Source: Trichothermofontia sichuanensis B231 (GTDB lineage Bacteria; Cyanobacteriota; Cyanobacteriia; B231). From it: a DNA stretch of 64,000 bases. The stretch is taken from assembly GCF_026240635.1 (NCBI RefSeq), contig NZ_CP110848.1, positions 4,111,741-4,175,740 on the forward strand. The letters are read 5' to 3'. Positions 36,109 to 45,673 of this stretch are shown piece after piece; positions within the stretch are counted from its first letter, which is position 1; every line of letters starts with the position of its first letter. Both the position numbers and the translations under genes were made by a program. The notes below the pieces were generated by a model. The model did not search any database, had not been told where the DNA came from, and saw only the letters and a list, made by a program, of their open reading frames with translations.

Positions 36109-37581
36109 ATGACGCCACCTCCTCCCCCCTCATTTACGACCACAAATCTCGACATTACGCTGACAAAAACCCAAACCCAGGTCAAGCCGTCGCATGGGAG
36201 TTGTGGGTGTAGCACTAAGACTGATACGGCCAGTGCCATCAGTGAAGCGATGCAGGCCCGCATTGATAAGCATCCCTGCTATAGCGAAGAAGCCCATCAC
36301 CACTACGCTCGGATGCACGTAGCCGTTGCCCCCGCTTGCAACATTCAATGCAATTACTGCAATCGCAAATATGATTGCGCTAACGAAAGCCGCCCTGGTG
36401 TGGTGAGTGAACTGCTCACACCGGAAGAAGCCGCCCATAAGGTGCTGGTGGTGGCCGGGAAAATTCCCCAGATGACGGTCCTGGGCATTGCGGGACCCGG
36501 TGACCCCCTCGCCAATCCCGAGAAAACCTTCCGCACCTTTGAGCTGGTGGCCGAAAAGGCTCCTGATATTAAGCTGTGCCTCTCCACTAATGGGTTGATG
36601 TTGCCGGATTACGTCGATCGCATCAAGCAACTCAACATCGACCACGTGACGATCACGATTAATATGATCGACCCGGAAATTGGCGCGAAGATCTATCCCT
36701 GGGTTCACTATCGCCGCAAGCGCTATCGGGGCCTGGAAGGGGTGAAGATCCTCCATGAGCGCCAGATGGAGGGGTTGCAGGCACTCCAGGAAGCCGACAT
36801 TCTTTGCAAAGTGAATTCGGTGTTGATTCCCGGTATCAACGATGAACACATGCCGGAGGTCAACCAAGCCATCCGTGCCCGTGGGGCCTTCCTCCACAAC
36901 ATCATGCCCCTGATTTCCGCCCCAGAACACGGTACCTACTTTGGTCTCCACGGTCAGCGCGGCCCCACCCCTAAGGAACTCAAAGCTGTTCAAGACAAGT
37001 GCGCGGGCAATATGAAGCTGATGCGCCACTGTCGTCAATGTCGCGCCGATGCCGTGGGCCTGCTGGGTGAAGATCGCAGCCAGGAGTTTACCAAGACCAA
37101 GTTTATGGCCATGTCGGCAGACTACGACTTGGCCACCCGTGCCGCGGTTCACCTGAGCATCGAGCAAACCAAGGCGGCGATCGCGGCCAAGAAAGCGGCC
37201 ACTCGTCCCCCCGCCCCGACCGTACCCGCCAATTCCCCCAAGGTATTGGTAGCCGTCAGCAGCAAAGGTGGGGGGTTAGTGAACCAGCACTTTGGTCATG
37301 CCAAGGAGTTCATGATTTACGAAGTTGATGCAACCAGTGCCACCTTCGTGAGTCACCGCAAAGTTGCTGACTATTGCCAGAGCGGTTATGGCGAAGAAGC
37401 CACCCTCACCCACATCATCAACACCATTGCTGACTGCAAAGCCCTCCTCACCGCCAAGGTTGGCCCTTGTCCCCAGAAGCAATTGCAAGCGGCAGGATTG
37501 ATAGTCATTGAAGCCTACGACGTGATTGAAACCGTTGCCCGTCAGTTCTACGACGAACACATTCTGGTTACACAAGGGTGA
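36109..37581 (+). CDS. nifB: NifB, radical SAM enzyme for FeMo-cofactor core
   Basis: Builds the 8Fe-9S-C NifB-cofactor from 4Fe-4S clusters using S-adenosylmethionine. 490 residues from ATG 36109 (GTG 36067 would add 14). The radical SAM cysteines CNIQCNYC are at ~77, 81 and 84. Further cysteines in GSCGCS near the N-terminus and CRQC later match those that hold the substrate clusters. The C-terminal ~110 residues form a NifX/NafY-like domain ([20 protein letters not shown]). It heads the long rightward nif operon. No fdxN follows; nifS starts 114 bases downstream. Confidence 0.96.
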   Translation: MTPPPPPSFTTTNLDITLTKTQTQVKPSHGSCGCSTKTDTASAISEAMQARIDKHPCYSEEAHHHYARMHVAVAPACNIQCNYCNRKYDCANESRPGVVSELLTPEEAAHKVLVVAGKIPQMTVLGIAGPGDPLANPEKTFRTFELVAEKAPDIKLCLSTNGLMLPDYVDRIKQLNIDHVTITINMIDPEIGAKIYPWVHYRRKRYRGLEGVKILHERQMEGLQALQEADILCKVNSVLIPGINDEHMPEVNQAIRARGAFLHNIMPLISAPEHGTYFGLHGQRGPTPKELKAVQDKCAGNMKLMRHCRQCRADAVGLLGEDRSQEFTKTKFMAMSADYDLATRAAVHLSIEQTKAAIAAKKAATRPPAPTVPANSPKVLVAVSSKGGGLVNQHFGHAKEFMIYEVDATSATFVSHRKVADYCQSGYGEEATLTHIINTIADCKALLTAKVGPCPQKQLQAAGLIVIEAYDVIETVARQFYDEHILVTQG

Positions 37582-37695
37582 AGTCAGACAGGGTGAAGGG
37601 TGGAGCCTTTTTACCCTTCGCCCTTTATCTCCCACTCCCCATACCACTCCCAACCCCGACTATTTTGCCCCCCTATTCCTAAGCGGAGATCTGTG

Positions 37696-38889
37696 ATGGT
37701 TATTTACTTAGATAACAATGCCACCACCCGAATTGACCCCGAAGTGCTCGATGCCATGCTGCCTTACTTAACTGACTTCTATGGCAATCCCGCTTCGATG
37801 CATAGCTTTGGTGGCCAGGTGGGTGCGGCTGTGCAAGAAGCCAGGGAAGCGGTAGCGGCACTGCTGGGGGCTGAAGATACGGAAATTATTTTCACCAGTT
37901 GTGGTACGGAAGGGAACAATACCGCCATTCATGCAGCCCTCGCAGCCCAACCGGAAAAGCGCCACATTGTCACCACGGCGGTCGAACATCCCGCTGTCCT
38001 CAATGTGTGCAAACACCTGGAAAAGCAAGGCTACCGGGTGACCTATCTCTCGGTTGATAGCCGGGGTCAGCTTGACTTGATGGAACTGGAGGCGGCGATG
38101 ACCGGTGGGACCGCCCTGGTCACGACCATGTATGCCAATAATGAAACGGGTGTGATCTTCCCCATCGCGCAAATTGGGGCGATCGCGAAAGCCTACGGTG
38201 CCACCTTCCACGTGGATGCGGTGCAGGCCGTGGGTAAGGTGGCGATCGACCTTCGCCACAGTCCGATTGACCTACTCACCCTATCTGGCCACAAGCTCCA
38301 TGCGCCCAAGGGCATCGGTGTGCTGTATGTGCGCCGGGGTTTCCGCTTCCGGCCCTTCCTGCTGGGCGGTCACCAAGAGCGGGGACGCCGTGCCGGGACC
38401 CACAATGTACCGGGAATTATCGCTCTGGGTAAAGCCGCCAGCCTTGCCCGTCATCACTTGGCGAACGTGACCCAGGAAGGGCGGCTCCGCGATCGCCTGG
38501 AGCAAGGGTTGCTCGATCGTATTCCCGATTGCGTCGTCAACGGCGGCGGCACCGAGCGTCTGCCTAACACCACCAACATCGGCTTCAAGTACATCGAAGG
38601 CGAAGCGATCCTATTCATGCTCAACAAGCATGGGATCTGCGCCTCCTCCGGGTCCGCCTGCACCTCCGGTTCCCTGGAACCTTCCCACGTGCTGATGGCA
38701 ATGGGGCTGCCCTACACCGTCCTGCACGGCTCAATTCGCTTCAGCCTTTCGCGATTTACCACCGAAGCCGAAATTGACCAGGTGCTCGCTGTCATGCCCG
38801 ATATCGTCGAAAAGCTGCGTGCCCTTTCGCCCTTTAACAATGACCAATCCGATTGGCTCCAGGGGCGCGAATTGGCCCGTAGCGCCTGA
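37696..38889 (+). CDS. nifS: NifS cysteine desulfurase
   Basis: PLP enzyme providing sulfur for nitrogenase Fe-S clusters. 397 residues from ATG 37696, with GCGGAG upstream; an upstream GTG-type frame start at 37600 adds non-homologous sequence. The PLP lysine is in SGHKLHAPKG, the conserved His in VEHPAVLN, and the catalytic Cys in SGSACTSGSLEPSHVL. It works with NifU, encoded next. A GGGCGGGTTT...AAACCCGCCC inverted repeat separates the two genes. Confidence 0.95.
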   Translation: MVIYLDNNATTRIDPEVLDAMLPYLTDFYGNPASMHSFGGQVGAAVQEAREAVAALLGAEDTEIIFTSCGTEGNNTAIHAALAAQPEKRHIVTTAVEHPAVLNVCKHLEKQGYRVTYLSVDSRGQLDLMELEAAMTGGTALVTTMYANNETGVIFPIAQIGAIAKAYGATFHVDAVQAVGKVAIDLRHSPIDLLTLSGHKLHAPKGIGVLYVRRGFRFRPFLLGGHQERGRRAGTHNVPGIIALGKAASLARHHLANVTQEGRLRDRLEQGLLDRIPDCVVNGGGTERLPNTTNIGFKYIEGEAILFMLNKHGICASSGSACTSGSLEPSHVLMAMGLPYTVLHGSIRFSLSRFTTEAEIDQVLAVMPDIVEKLRALSPFNNDQSDWLQGRELARSA

Positions 38890-38899
38890 TCCTTTCCCA

Positions 38900-38955
38900 G
38901 GGCGGGTTTGATGATTCAACGGTTAACCACCAACCCCCCCTTGTAAAACCCGCCC
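38900..38955. repeat. Inverted repeat between nifS and nifU
   Basis: GGGCGGGTTT (38900-38909) pairs with AAACCCGCCC (38946-38955) across a 36-base loop. There is no T-run. It may be a transcript-stabilising or attenuating stem, or an interspersed repeat. Confidence 0.7.
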
Positions 38956-39004
38956 CTACCGACCCGATCACCTCTCCTTTACCCCAGCCACCGAGACACC
39001 TGCC

Positions 39005-39919
39005 ATGTGGAATTACTCAGAAAAAGTCCTCGACCTGTTCTATAACCCTGTTAACCAGGGAACGATCGCCGACACGGATGAGCCAGATGTGGCCGTTGTC
39101 TACGGCGAAGTGGGCAGTATTGCCTGTGGCGATGCCTTGCGGTTGCACCTGAAGATCCAGGAATCGAGCCAGGTGATTCTGGACGCCCGGTTCCAAACCT
39201 TTGGTTGCACCAGCGCGATCGCCTCTTCCTCTGCGTTAACGGAACTCATTAAAGGCAAAACCCTGGACGAGGCCCTCCAGATCACTAACCAGGACATTGC
39301 CGCCTACCTAGGGGGCCTGCCCGAAGCCAAGATGCACTGCTCCGTCATGGGCCAGGAAGCCCTGGAAGCAGCCATTTACAAGTATCGTGGCATTGAAATT
39401 GAACACCACGAAGACGATGACGGTGCCTTGATCTGCGCCTGCTATGGCGTTAGCGCCCCGAAAATACGCCGGGTCATCATCGAAAACGACCTGACCACCG
39501 TGGAGCAGGTGACTAACTACGTTAAAGCCGGAGGGGGCTGTGGCTCGTGTCTGGTGGGGATTGAAGACATCCTGTTGGAAGTGCAACAGGAGCGAGCCGC
39601 GATCCCGGCCCGTGTGGCCGCCGAGATTGGTGAAGCCCAGGCCATCACTGAAGTGCCCCCACGACCCTTGACCACCGTGCAAAAGATCAAACTGATCCAG
39701 CACGTCCTCGATACCGAAATTCGTCCCCTATTGATTGCCGATGGCGGCGATGTCGAGCTATTCGATCTCGACGGCGATCGCGTTCTGGTTTCCCTACGGG
39801 GAGCTTGTAGCAGTTGCGCCAGCAGCACCGACACGATGAAGTACGCGATCGAAGCCAAACTCCGCGATCTAGTACTACCCACCCTCACCGTAGAGGCCGT
39901 TGCCCCCCAACGCACCTAA
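39005..39919 (+). CDS. nifU: NifU, Fe-S scaffold
   Basis: Scaffold receiving sulfur from NifS to assemble clusters for NifH and other Nif proteins. 304 residues in three domains: IscU-like N-terminus (CGDALRLHLK, FGCTSAIASSSALTEL, CSVMGQEAL), a central permanent 2Fe-2S domain (CACYGVS, GGGCGSCLVGI), and a C-terminal NifU domain (LIADGGDVEL, CSSC). All expected cysteines are present. The ATG at 39005 directly begins the conserved MWNYSEKV. Confidence 0.96.
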   Translation: MWNYSEKVLDLFYNPVNQGTIADTDEPDVAVVYGEVGSIACGDALRLHLKIQESSQVILDARFQTFGCTSAIASSSALTELIKGKTLDEALQITNQDIAAYLGGLPEAKMHCSVMGQEALEAAIYKYRGIEIEHHEDDDGALICACYGVSAPKIRRVIIENDLTTVEQVTNYVKAGGGCGSCLVGIEDILLEVQQERAAIPARVAAEIGEAQAITEVPPRPLTTVQKIKLIQHVLDTEIRPLLIADGGDVELFDLDGDRVLVSLRGACSSCASSTDTMKYAIEAKLRDLVLPTLTVEAVAPQRT

Positions 39920-41139
<1,220 letters not shown>

Positions 41140-41340
41140 GTTGCAACAGACCGCACGGGTCGCATTGGTAGGAGCCTAGCGGCGGGATTGGGCCACGCCA
41201 ACACACTCGCAAGCTAGCTAAATAGGGCGATCGCGCCCGTCCCCCCAGGCCCCTGCCTTATCTCATCCCTATTCCCTGTTTCCTATTCCCGAATTCCCGT
41301 TTCCCCGTTTCCCCCGTTTCCCTATCAACAAGAGGGCACC

Positions 41341-42789
41341 ATGAGCACCACTGTAGAAGATAGAAAAGCGCTGGTCCAGGAAGTCCTGGAAGCCTACCCC
41401 GCTAAAGCTCAGAAGGACCGCGCCAAGCACCTCAACGTCATCGAAGCAGGTGCCTCCGACTGCGGCGTTAAATCCAATAAGAAATCCCTTCCCGGCGTCA
41501 TGACCACCCGTGGCTGTGCCTTTGCCGGCGCCAAGGGTGTGGTTTGGGGACCCGTGAAGGACATGATCCACCTCAGTCATGGCCCGGTGGGCTGTGGCTA
41601 CTACTCCTGGTCCGGTCGCCGTAATTACTACATCGGTACTACGGGAGTAGATACCTTCGGTACGATGCAATTCACCTCCGACTTCCAAGAACGCGATATC
41701 GTATTTGGCGGTGATAAAAAGCTGGACAAGCTGATTGATGAAGCCGAAATGCTCTTCCCCCTCAGCCAGGGGATCACGATTGAGTCAGAATGTCCGATTG
41801 GTCTGATTGGCGATGACATTGAAGCCGTCGCTAAGCGCAAGGCCAAGGAAATTGGCAAGGCCGTTGTTCCAGTGCGTTGCGAAGGCTTCCGGGGTGTATC
41901 CCAATCCCTCGGTCACCACATCGCCAACGATACTGTACGCGACTGGGTGTTGCCCAAAGCCGATGAGTATCGTAAGTTGCCAGAAGGCTTTGAACCCGGT
42001 CCCTATGATGTCAACATCATTGGTGACTACAACATCGGTGGGGATGCTTGGCCCAGCCGCCTGTTACTCGAAGCGATCGGTCTGCGGGTACTTTGCCAGT
42101 TCTCTGGTGATGGCACTTTCAACGAAGTCACAATGACTCCCCTAGCGAAGTTGAACCTGATCCACTGCTACCGCTCCATGAACTACATCTGTCGCTTCAT
42201 GGAAGAAAAATATGGGATTGCTTGGTTAGAATACAACTTCTTTGGCCCGACCCAAATTGCCAAATCCCTACGCAAGATTGCTGCCCACTTTGACGAAACG
42301 ATCCAGGCCAAGGCAGAGGAAGTGATCGCCAGCAATCAGAGCCGCATGGATGCAATTATTGCGAAGTATCGGCCCCGTTTGGAAGGCAAAACCGTGATGC
42401 TGATGGTGGGTGGCCTGCGGCCCCGCCACGTGATTCCCGCCTTTGAAGATTTGGGTATGACGGTCATTAGTACGGGCTATGAATTTGGCCACGGTGATGA
42501 CTACAAGCGCACGGCTGAGTACATCAGTGAGGGCACGATCATCTACGACGACGTGAGCGGCTACGAGTTTGAAGAATTCGCCAAGAAACTCAAGCCCGAT
42601 TTGATTGCCTCTGGCATTAAGGAGAAGTATGTCTTCCAGAAGATGGCGCTCCCCTTCCGCCAAATGCACTCCTGGGATTACTCCGGTCCTTACCACGGTT
42701 ATGACGGTTTTGAAGTCTTTGCCCGTGACATGGATCTTGCAATCAATAATCCCACTTGGAGTCTGATTAAAGCGCCCTGGCAATCCTAA
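41341..42789 (+). CDS. nifD: Nitrogenase MoFe protein alpha chain NifD
   Basis: Holds FeMo-cofactor and half of the P-cluster. 482 residues. P-cluster cysteines are in [21 protein letters not shown] and [10 protein letters not shown]. The FeMo-cofactor ligands are Cys276 (HCYRSMNYI) and His443 ([13 protein letters not shown]), matching Cys275 and His442 of Azotobacter. The gene is continuous, without the excision element found within nifD in some heterocystous strains. The Mo-type residues and the absence of a vnfG/anfG gene support a molybdenum enzyme. Confidence 0.98.
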   Translation: MSTTVEDRKALVQEVLEAYPAKAQKDRAKHLNVIEAGASDCGVKSNKKSLPGVMTTRGCAFAGAKGVVWGPVKDMIHLSHGPVGCGYYSWSGRRNYYIGTTGVDTFGTMQFTSDFQERDIVFGGDKKLDKLIDEAEMLFPLSQGITIESECPIGLIGDDIEAVAKRKAKEIGKAVVPVRCEGFRGVSQSLGHHIANDTVRDWVLPKADEYRKLPEGFEPGPYDVNIIGDYNIGGDAWPSRLLLEAIGLRVLCQFSGDGTFNEVTMTPLAKLNLIHCYRSMNYICRFMEEKYGIAWLEYNFFGPTQIAKSLRKIAAHFDETIQAKAEEVIASNQSRMDAIIAKYRPRLEGKTVMLMVGGLRPRHVIPAFEDLGMTVISTGYEFGHGDDYKRTAEYISEGTIIYDDVSGYEFEEFAKKLKPDLIASGIKEKYVFQKMALPFRQMHSWDYSGPYHGYDGFEVFARDMDLAINNPTWSLIKAPWQS

Positions 42790-42870
42790 CAGTCAGTGGC
42801 CAGTTGGTAGGTTGAGTCAAACCCAGTTCGACCCAACAAACCCTCCAGGGTTCTTAGCTGTAAAACCGTT

Positions 42871-42921
42871 ATGGGGTAGGCATCTCGCCTGCCCAGGAGC
42901 GAGTCGAGATAGCTATCCCAC
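42871..42921. repeat. Family D hairpin repeat in the nifD-nifK spacer
   Basis: ATGGGGTAGGCATCTCGCCT through GATAGCTATCCCACT: the outer arms GGGGTAG and CTATCCC pair. The same repeat lies at 58501-58551, in partial form at 62852-62898, and in short form at 1565-1591. The 327-base nifD-nifK spacer is long for this operon and otherwise empty. Confidence 0.75.
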
Positions 42922-43116
42922 TAGAGTTTTGTAACTGCCAAGATGGCTATCCTCCTAACCTGAGAACTGGTTATCAACTGAATCCAGGGCCGCCCCTTGA
43001 GCGACTGAGTCTGAGTTCATGTTGGGTCGGATTGTCCTTAACCCAACCTACCTGAGTTTTCCCCTACTTCTGATTTCCTACCCCCTATTCCCTACTCCCT
43101 CCGAAGGAGATTCCCC

Positions 43117-44694
43117 ATGACGACCCCGAACGAAGAAAATTCGATCCCGACCCCCTGCGGTGTGCAAGACCCCGGTCACATTAAGGATCACTTTGACTTA
43201 TTCCACACCGATCCCTATCAGGCACTATTCGCCTACAAGCGTCAGTTTGAAGGTGCCCACAGCCCCGAAAAAGTGGCTGAAATTGCTGAATGGACTAAGA
43301 GTTGGGACTATCGCGAAAAGAATTTTTCCCGAGAAGCACTGACAATCAATCCAGCGAAAGCCTGCCAGCCCCTTGGTGCCCTGTTTGTTGCGGCTGGGTT
43401 TGAAGGTACCCTCCCCTACAGCCACGGCTCGCAAGGTTGCGTTGCCTACTTCCGCACCCACCTGACCCGCAACTACAAGGAACCCTTCCAGGCTGTTTCC
43501 TCCTCCATGACGGAAGATGCCGCTGTATTTGGTGGGCTGAGCAACCTCAAGCAGGGGTTGGAAAATGCTTACACTCTGTATAAACCCAAGATGATTGCCC
43601 TCTGCACCACCTGCATGGCAGAAGTCATTGGAGATGACCTGGGGGCGTTCATTACTACGGCCAAGAACGAAGGTCATATTCCTCAGGAATTGCCGGTTCC
43701 CTATGCCCACACCCCCAGCTTTGTTGGCTCCCACATCACGGGTTACGACAATATGTTGAAGGGTATTCTCAGTACCCTGGCACCAGCGGCAAAAGCTGCC
43801 ACTAGCAATGGCAAGTTTAACTTCAACCTGGGGTTTGATCCCTACATTGGCAACATTCGCGAACTGAAGCGGATTTTGGGCCTATTTGGGATTGACTACA
43901 CAATCCTGTCGGACAACTCCGATGCCTTTGATTCACCCAATACCGGTGAATTCAAGATGTACAACGGGCTGACAACCCTGGCCGAAGCGGCAGATTCAAT
44001 CAATGCCGAAGGTAGCTTCTTCTTCCAGAAGTACACCACACCCAAGACCCAGGAGTATGTGGCCCAAGAATGGGGACAAAAGACCTATAACTTCCGTCCC
44101 TTTGGTATTCACGGCACCGATGAATTCCTGATGGCCCTGTCTGCCATCACGGGCAAGCCCATCCCCTTGGAATTGCAACAAGAGCGGGGGCGTGCCGTTG
44201 ACGCCCTCACCGATTCCCAAGCCTGGATTCATGGCAAGCGGATTGCCCTTTATGGCGATCCCGATCATGTGTTTAGCCTGACCCAATTCTTGCTAGAAAT
44301 GGGCGCAGAACCCATTCATATCGTTGTTACCAATAGCAACGAAGGCTTTGAATCTGAACTCCGTGAGCTGTTGACCAACAGCCCCTACGGCCAGGATGCA
44401 ACCATCTGGGGAGGCAAAGACCTGTGGCACCTGCGATCGCTGATGTTCACCGAACCCGTTGATCTCTTGATTGGCAACTCCTACGGCAAATACCTCTGGC
44501 GCGACACCGGCACCCCCCTTGTGCGCATTGGGTATCCGATCTTCGATCGCCACCACATGCACCGCTATCCCACCCTGGGTTATCAAGGCGCAATCAACCA
44601 ATTTAACTGGATCATTAACACAATTCTTGACGAACTCGATCGCCAAACCAATATCCCCGGCAAGACCGACATTTCCTTCGATCTAATTCGTTAA
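43117..44694 (+). CDS. nifK: Nitrogenase MoFe protein beta chain NifK
   Basis: Partner of NifD, completing the P-cluster. 525 residues. P-cluster cysteines are in KACQPLGALF, GSQGCVAYFR and CTTCMAEVIGDDL, and the Ser at SSSMTED is conserved. The N-terminal ~40 residues (MTTPNEENSI...) are a short cyanobacterial extension. ATG 43117 follows CGAAGGAGA, a good ribosome-binding site. A CCTCCGTGT/ACACGGAGG hairpin follows the stop. Confidence 0.98.
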   Translation: MTTPNEENSIPTPCGVQDPGHIKDHFDLFHTDPYQALFAYKRQFEGAHSPEKVAEIAEWTKSWDYREKNFSREALTINPAKACQPLGALFVAAGFEGTLPYSHGSQGCVAYFRTHLTRNYKEPFQAVSSSMTEDAAVFGGLSNLKQGLENAYTLYKPKMIALCTTCMAEVIGDDLGAFITTAKNEGHIPQELPVPYAHTPSFVGSHITGYDNMLKGILSTLAPAAKAATSNGKFNFNLGFDPYIGNIRELKRILGLFGIDYTILSDNSDAFDSPNTGEFKMYNGLTTLAEAADSINAEGSFFFQKYTTPKTQEYVAQEWGQKTYNFRPFGIHGTDEFLMALSAITGKPIPLELQQERGRAVDALTDSQAWIHGKRIALYGDPDHVFSLTQFLLEMGAEPIHIVVTNSNEGFESELRELLTNSPYGQDATIWGGKDLWHLRSLMFTEPVDLLIGNSYGKYLWRDTGTPLVRIGYPIFDRHHMHRYPTLGYQGAINQFNWIINTILDELDRQTNIPGKTDISFDLIR

Positions 44695-44717
44695 TACCCC
44701 TTGGTGTCCCTCTGTGT

Positions 44718-44755
44718 CCTCCGTGTCTTGGTGGTTCATTCTCCTCACACGGAGG
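44718..44755. terminator. Hairpin after nifK (possible attenuator or processing site)
   Basis: CCTCCGTGT (44718-44726) pairs with ACACGGAGG (44747-44755), loop 20 bases. There is no clear T-run, so it is more likely a transcript-processing or stability element between nifHDK and the downstream genes than a strict terminator. The arm CGTGTCTTGGTGGTTCA recurs near 18450 in reverse, so it is also an interspersed repeat. Confidence 0.5.
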
Positions 44756-44823
44756 CACCGAGGTCATCCAACCCTAGTCCCCTAGACACTTAGACACAAG
44801 GCATCAAGTATCTTGTCCGATCC

Positions 44824-44877
44824 ACAAGCCCTTTACAAGCCCTTTACAAGCCCTTTACAAGCCCTTTACAAGCCTTT
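44824..44877. repeat. Five tandem 11-bp units before nifZ
   Basis: ACAAGCCCTTT is repeated four times exactly (44824-44867) with a fifth shortened copy up to 44877. It lies directly upstream of the nifZ ribosome-binding site. It is a simple tandem repeat, not a CRISPR. Confidence 0.92.
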
Positions 44878-44894
44878 GAATGGAGACCTTGGCC

Positions 44895-45179
44895 ATGCGC
44901 CTCAGTGACGAAATCGAACTCGACTCTCCCCCCATTTTTGAGCTGGGTCAGCGCGTTCGCGTCCGCAAGCTGATCCGCAACGACGGCACCTTTCCCGGCA
45001 AAGACATTGGCGCTCATCTAGCCCAAAAAGGGGATATTGGTTACGTTGCAGGAATTGGGACCTATCTCCAGCGTGCCTACATCTACGCCGTTCACTTTCT
45101 TGAAACTAACCACGTAGTTGGCTGTCTGGGCAGAGAATTGGAACTGGCTGAGGATCGAGAAACCAATTGTGAAGTTTAG
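44895..45179 (+). CDS. nifZ: NifZ
   Basis: Accessory protein for P-cluster maturation of NifDK. 94 residues from ATG 44895 with GGAGA nine bases upstream; ATG 44880 adds five residues and is less well placed. The NifZ pattern is clear: LGQRVRVRKLIRNDGTFPG, KGDIGYV, then AYIYAVHFLETNHVVGC. It is preceded by the 11-bp tandem repeats and followed by a T-rich tract. Confidence 0.9.
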   Translation: MRLSDEIELDSPPIFELGQRVRVRKLIRNDGTFPGKDIGAHLAQKGDIGYVAGIGTYLQRAYIYAVHFLETNHVVGCLGRELELAEDRETNCEV

Positions 45180-45326
45180 ATTTTAAATTTTTTTTTTTGC
45201 TCCTTCTGGATCTGAAATCCCCAGTAAATCCCCAGTAAATCTCCAGTCTCAAATCTGAGGATAGAGAGCAAAAAATAGTCTTTCTGCTCTTTCCCTCCCC
45301 CTCTCTCCTTGATTTGGTGATGACCC

Positions 45327-45629
45327 ATGTCTACCCTAACGCCTCCCGTCCATTCTCGATCTGGCCCTCGCATTGATTTACTGAATCCCCTGCGTAACTG
45401 GCTGGATCATTTAGAAGTCCGCGATCGCACCTTTGCCCATCTGACCTGTCGGCTGATTCCCTGCTGTTGCCCCTTTGAACGCGATCTCTCTCTTTTCGGG
45501 CACACCCTCCATATCCCGGCTCTGTGCAAACTAAACCCCGTCTACGACCAGTTGGTGAGCCTCCGGTTTCGCGCCTTGGCCTATCTCACTGACGTATGCG
45601 GCGAAGATGTGACCCGCTATATCTGCTAG
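45327..45629 (+). CDS. Mo-dependent nitrogenase C-terminal family protein
   Basis: 100 residues of the family named Mo-dependent nitrogenase C-terminus (a stand-alone cyanobacterial protein, despite the name). It is recognised by CCCPFERDLSLFGHTLHIPA then LCKLNPVYDQLVSLRFRALA and CGEDVTRY. The role is unknown. It starts at ATG 45327 and lies 44 bases before nifEN in the same orientation, so it is presumably co-transcribed. Confidence 0.85.
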   Translation: MSTLTPPVHSRSGPRIDLLNPLRNWLDHLEVRDRTFAHLTCRLIPCCCPFERDLSLFGHTLHIPALCKLNPVYDQLVSLRFRALAYLTDVCGEDVTRYIC

Positions 45630-45673
45630 TCCAACCCTCAACCCTCCCACGCCCAACTCACTGGCCTAATCCC

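Noticed and set aside
36130-37167. 345-codon open frame antisense to nifB
   Set aside because: It is an exact shadow of the strongly conserved nifB frame; composition (His/Gly-rich) is typical of reverse-strand artefacts and it has no family character.
41341-42789. Possible alternative (vanadium or iron-only) nitrogenase
   Set aside because: NifD has the Mo-type residues around the cofactor, and there is no delta-subunit gene; nifEN and nifB context is the Mo system.
44824-44877. Short regular repeats that might suggest a CRISPR array
   Set aside because: Units are 11 bases with no spacers; simple tandem repeat. No cas genes in the window.
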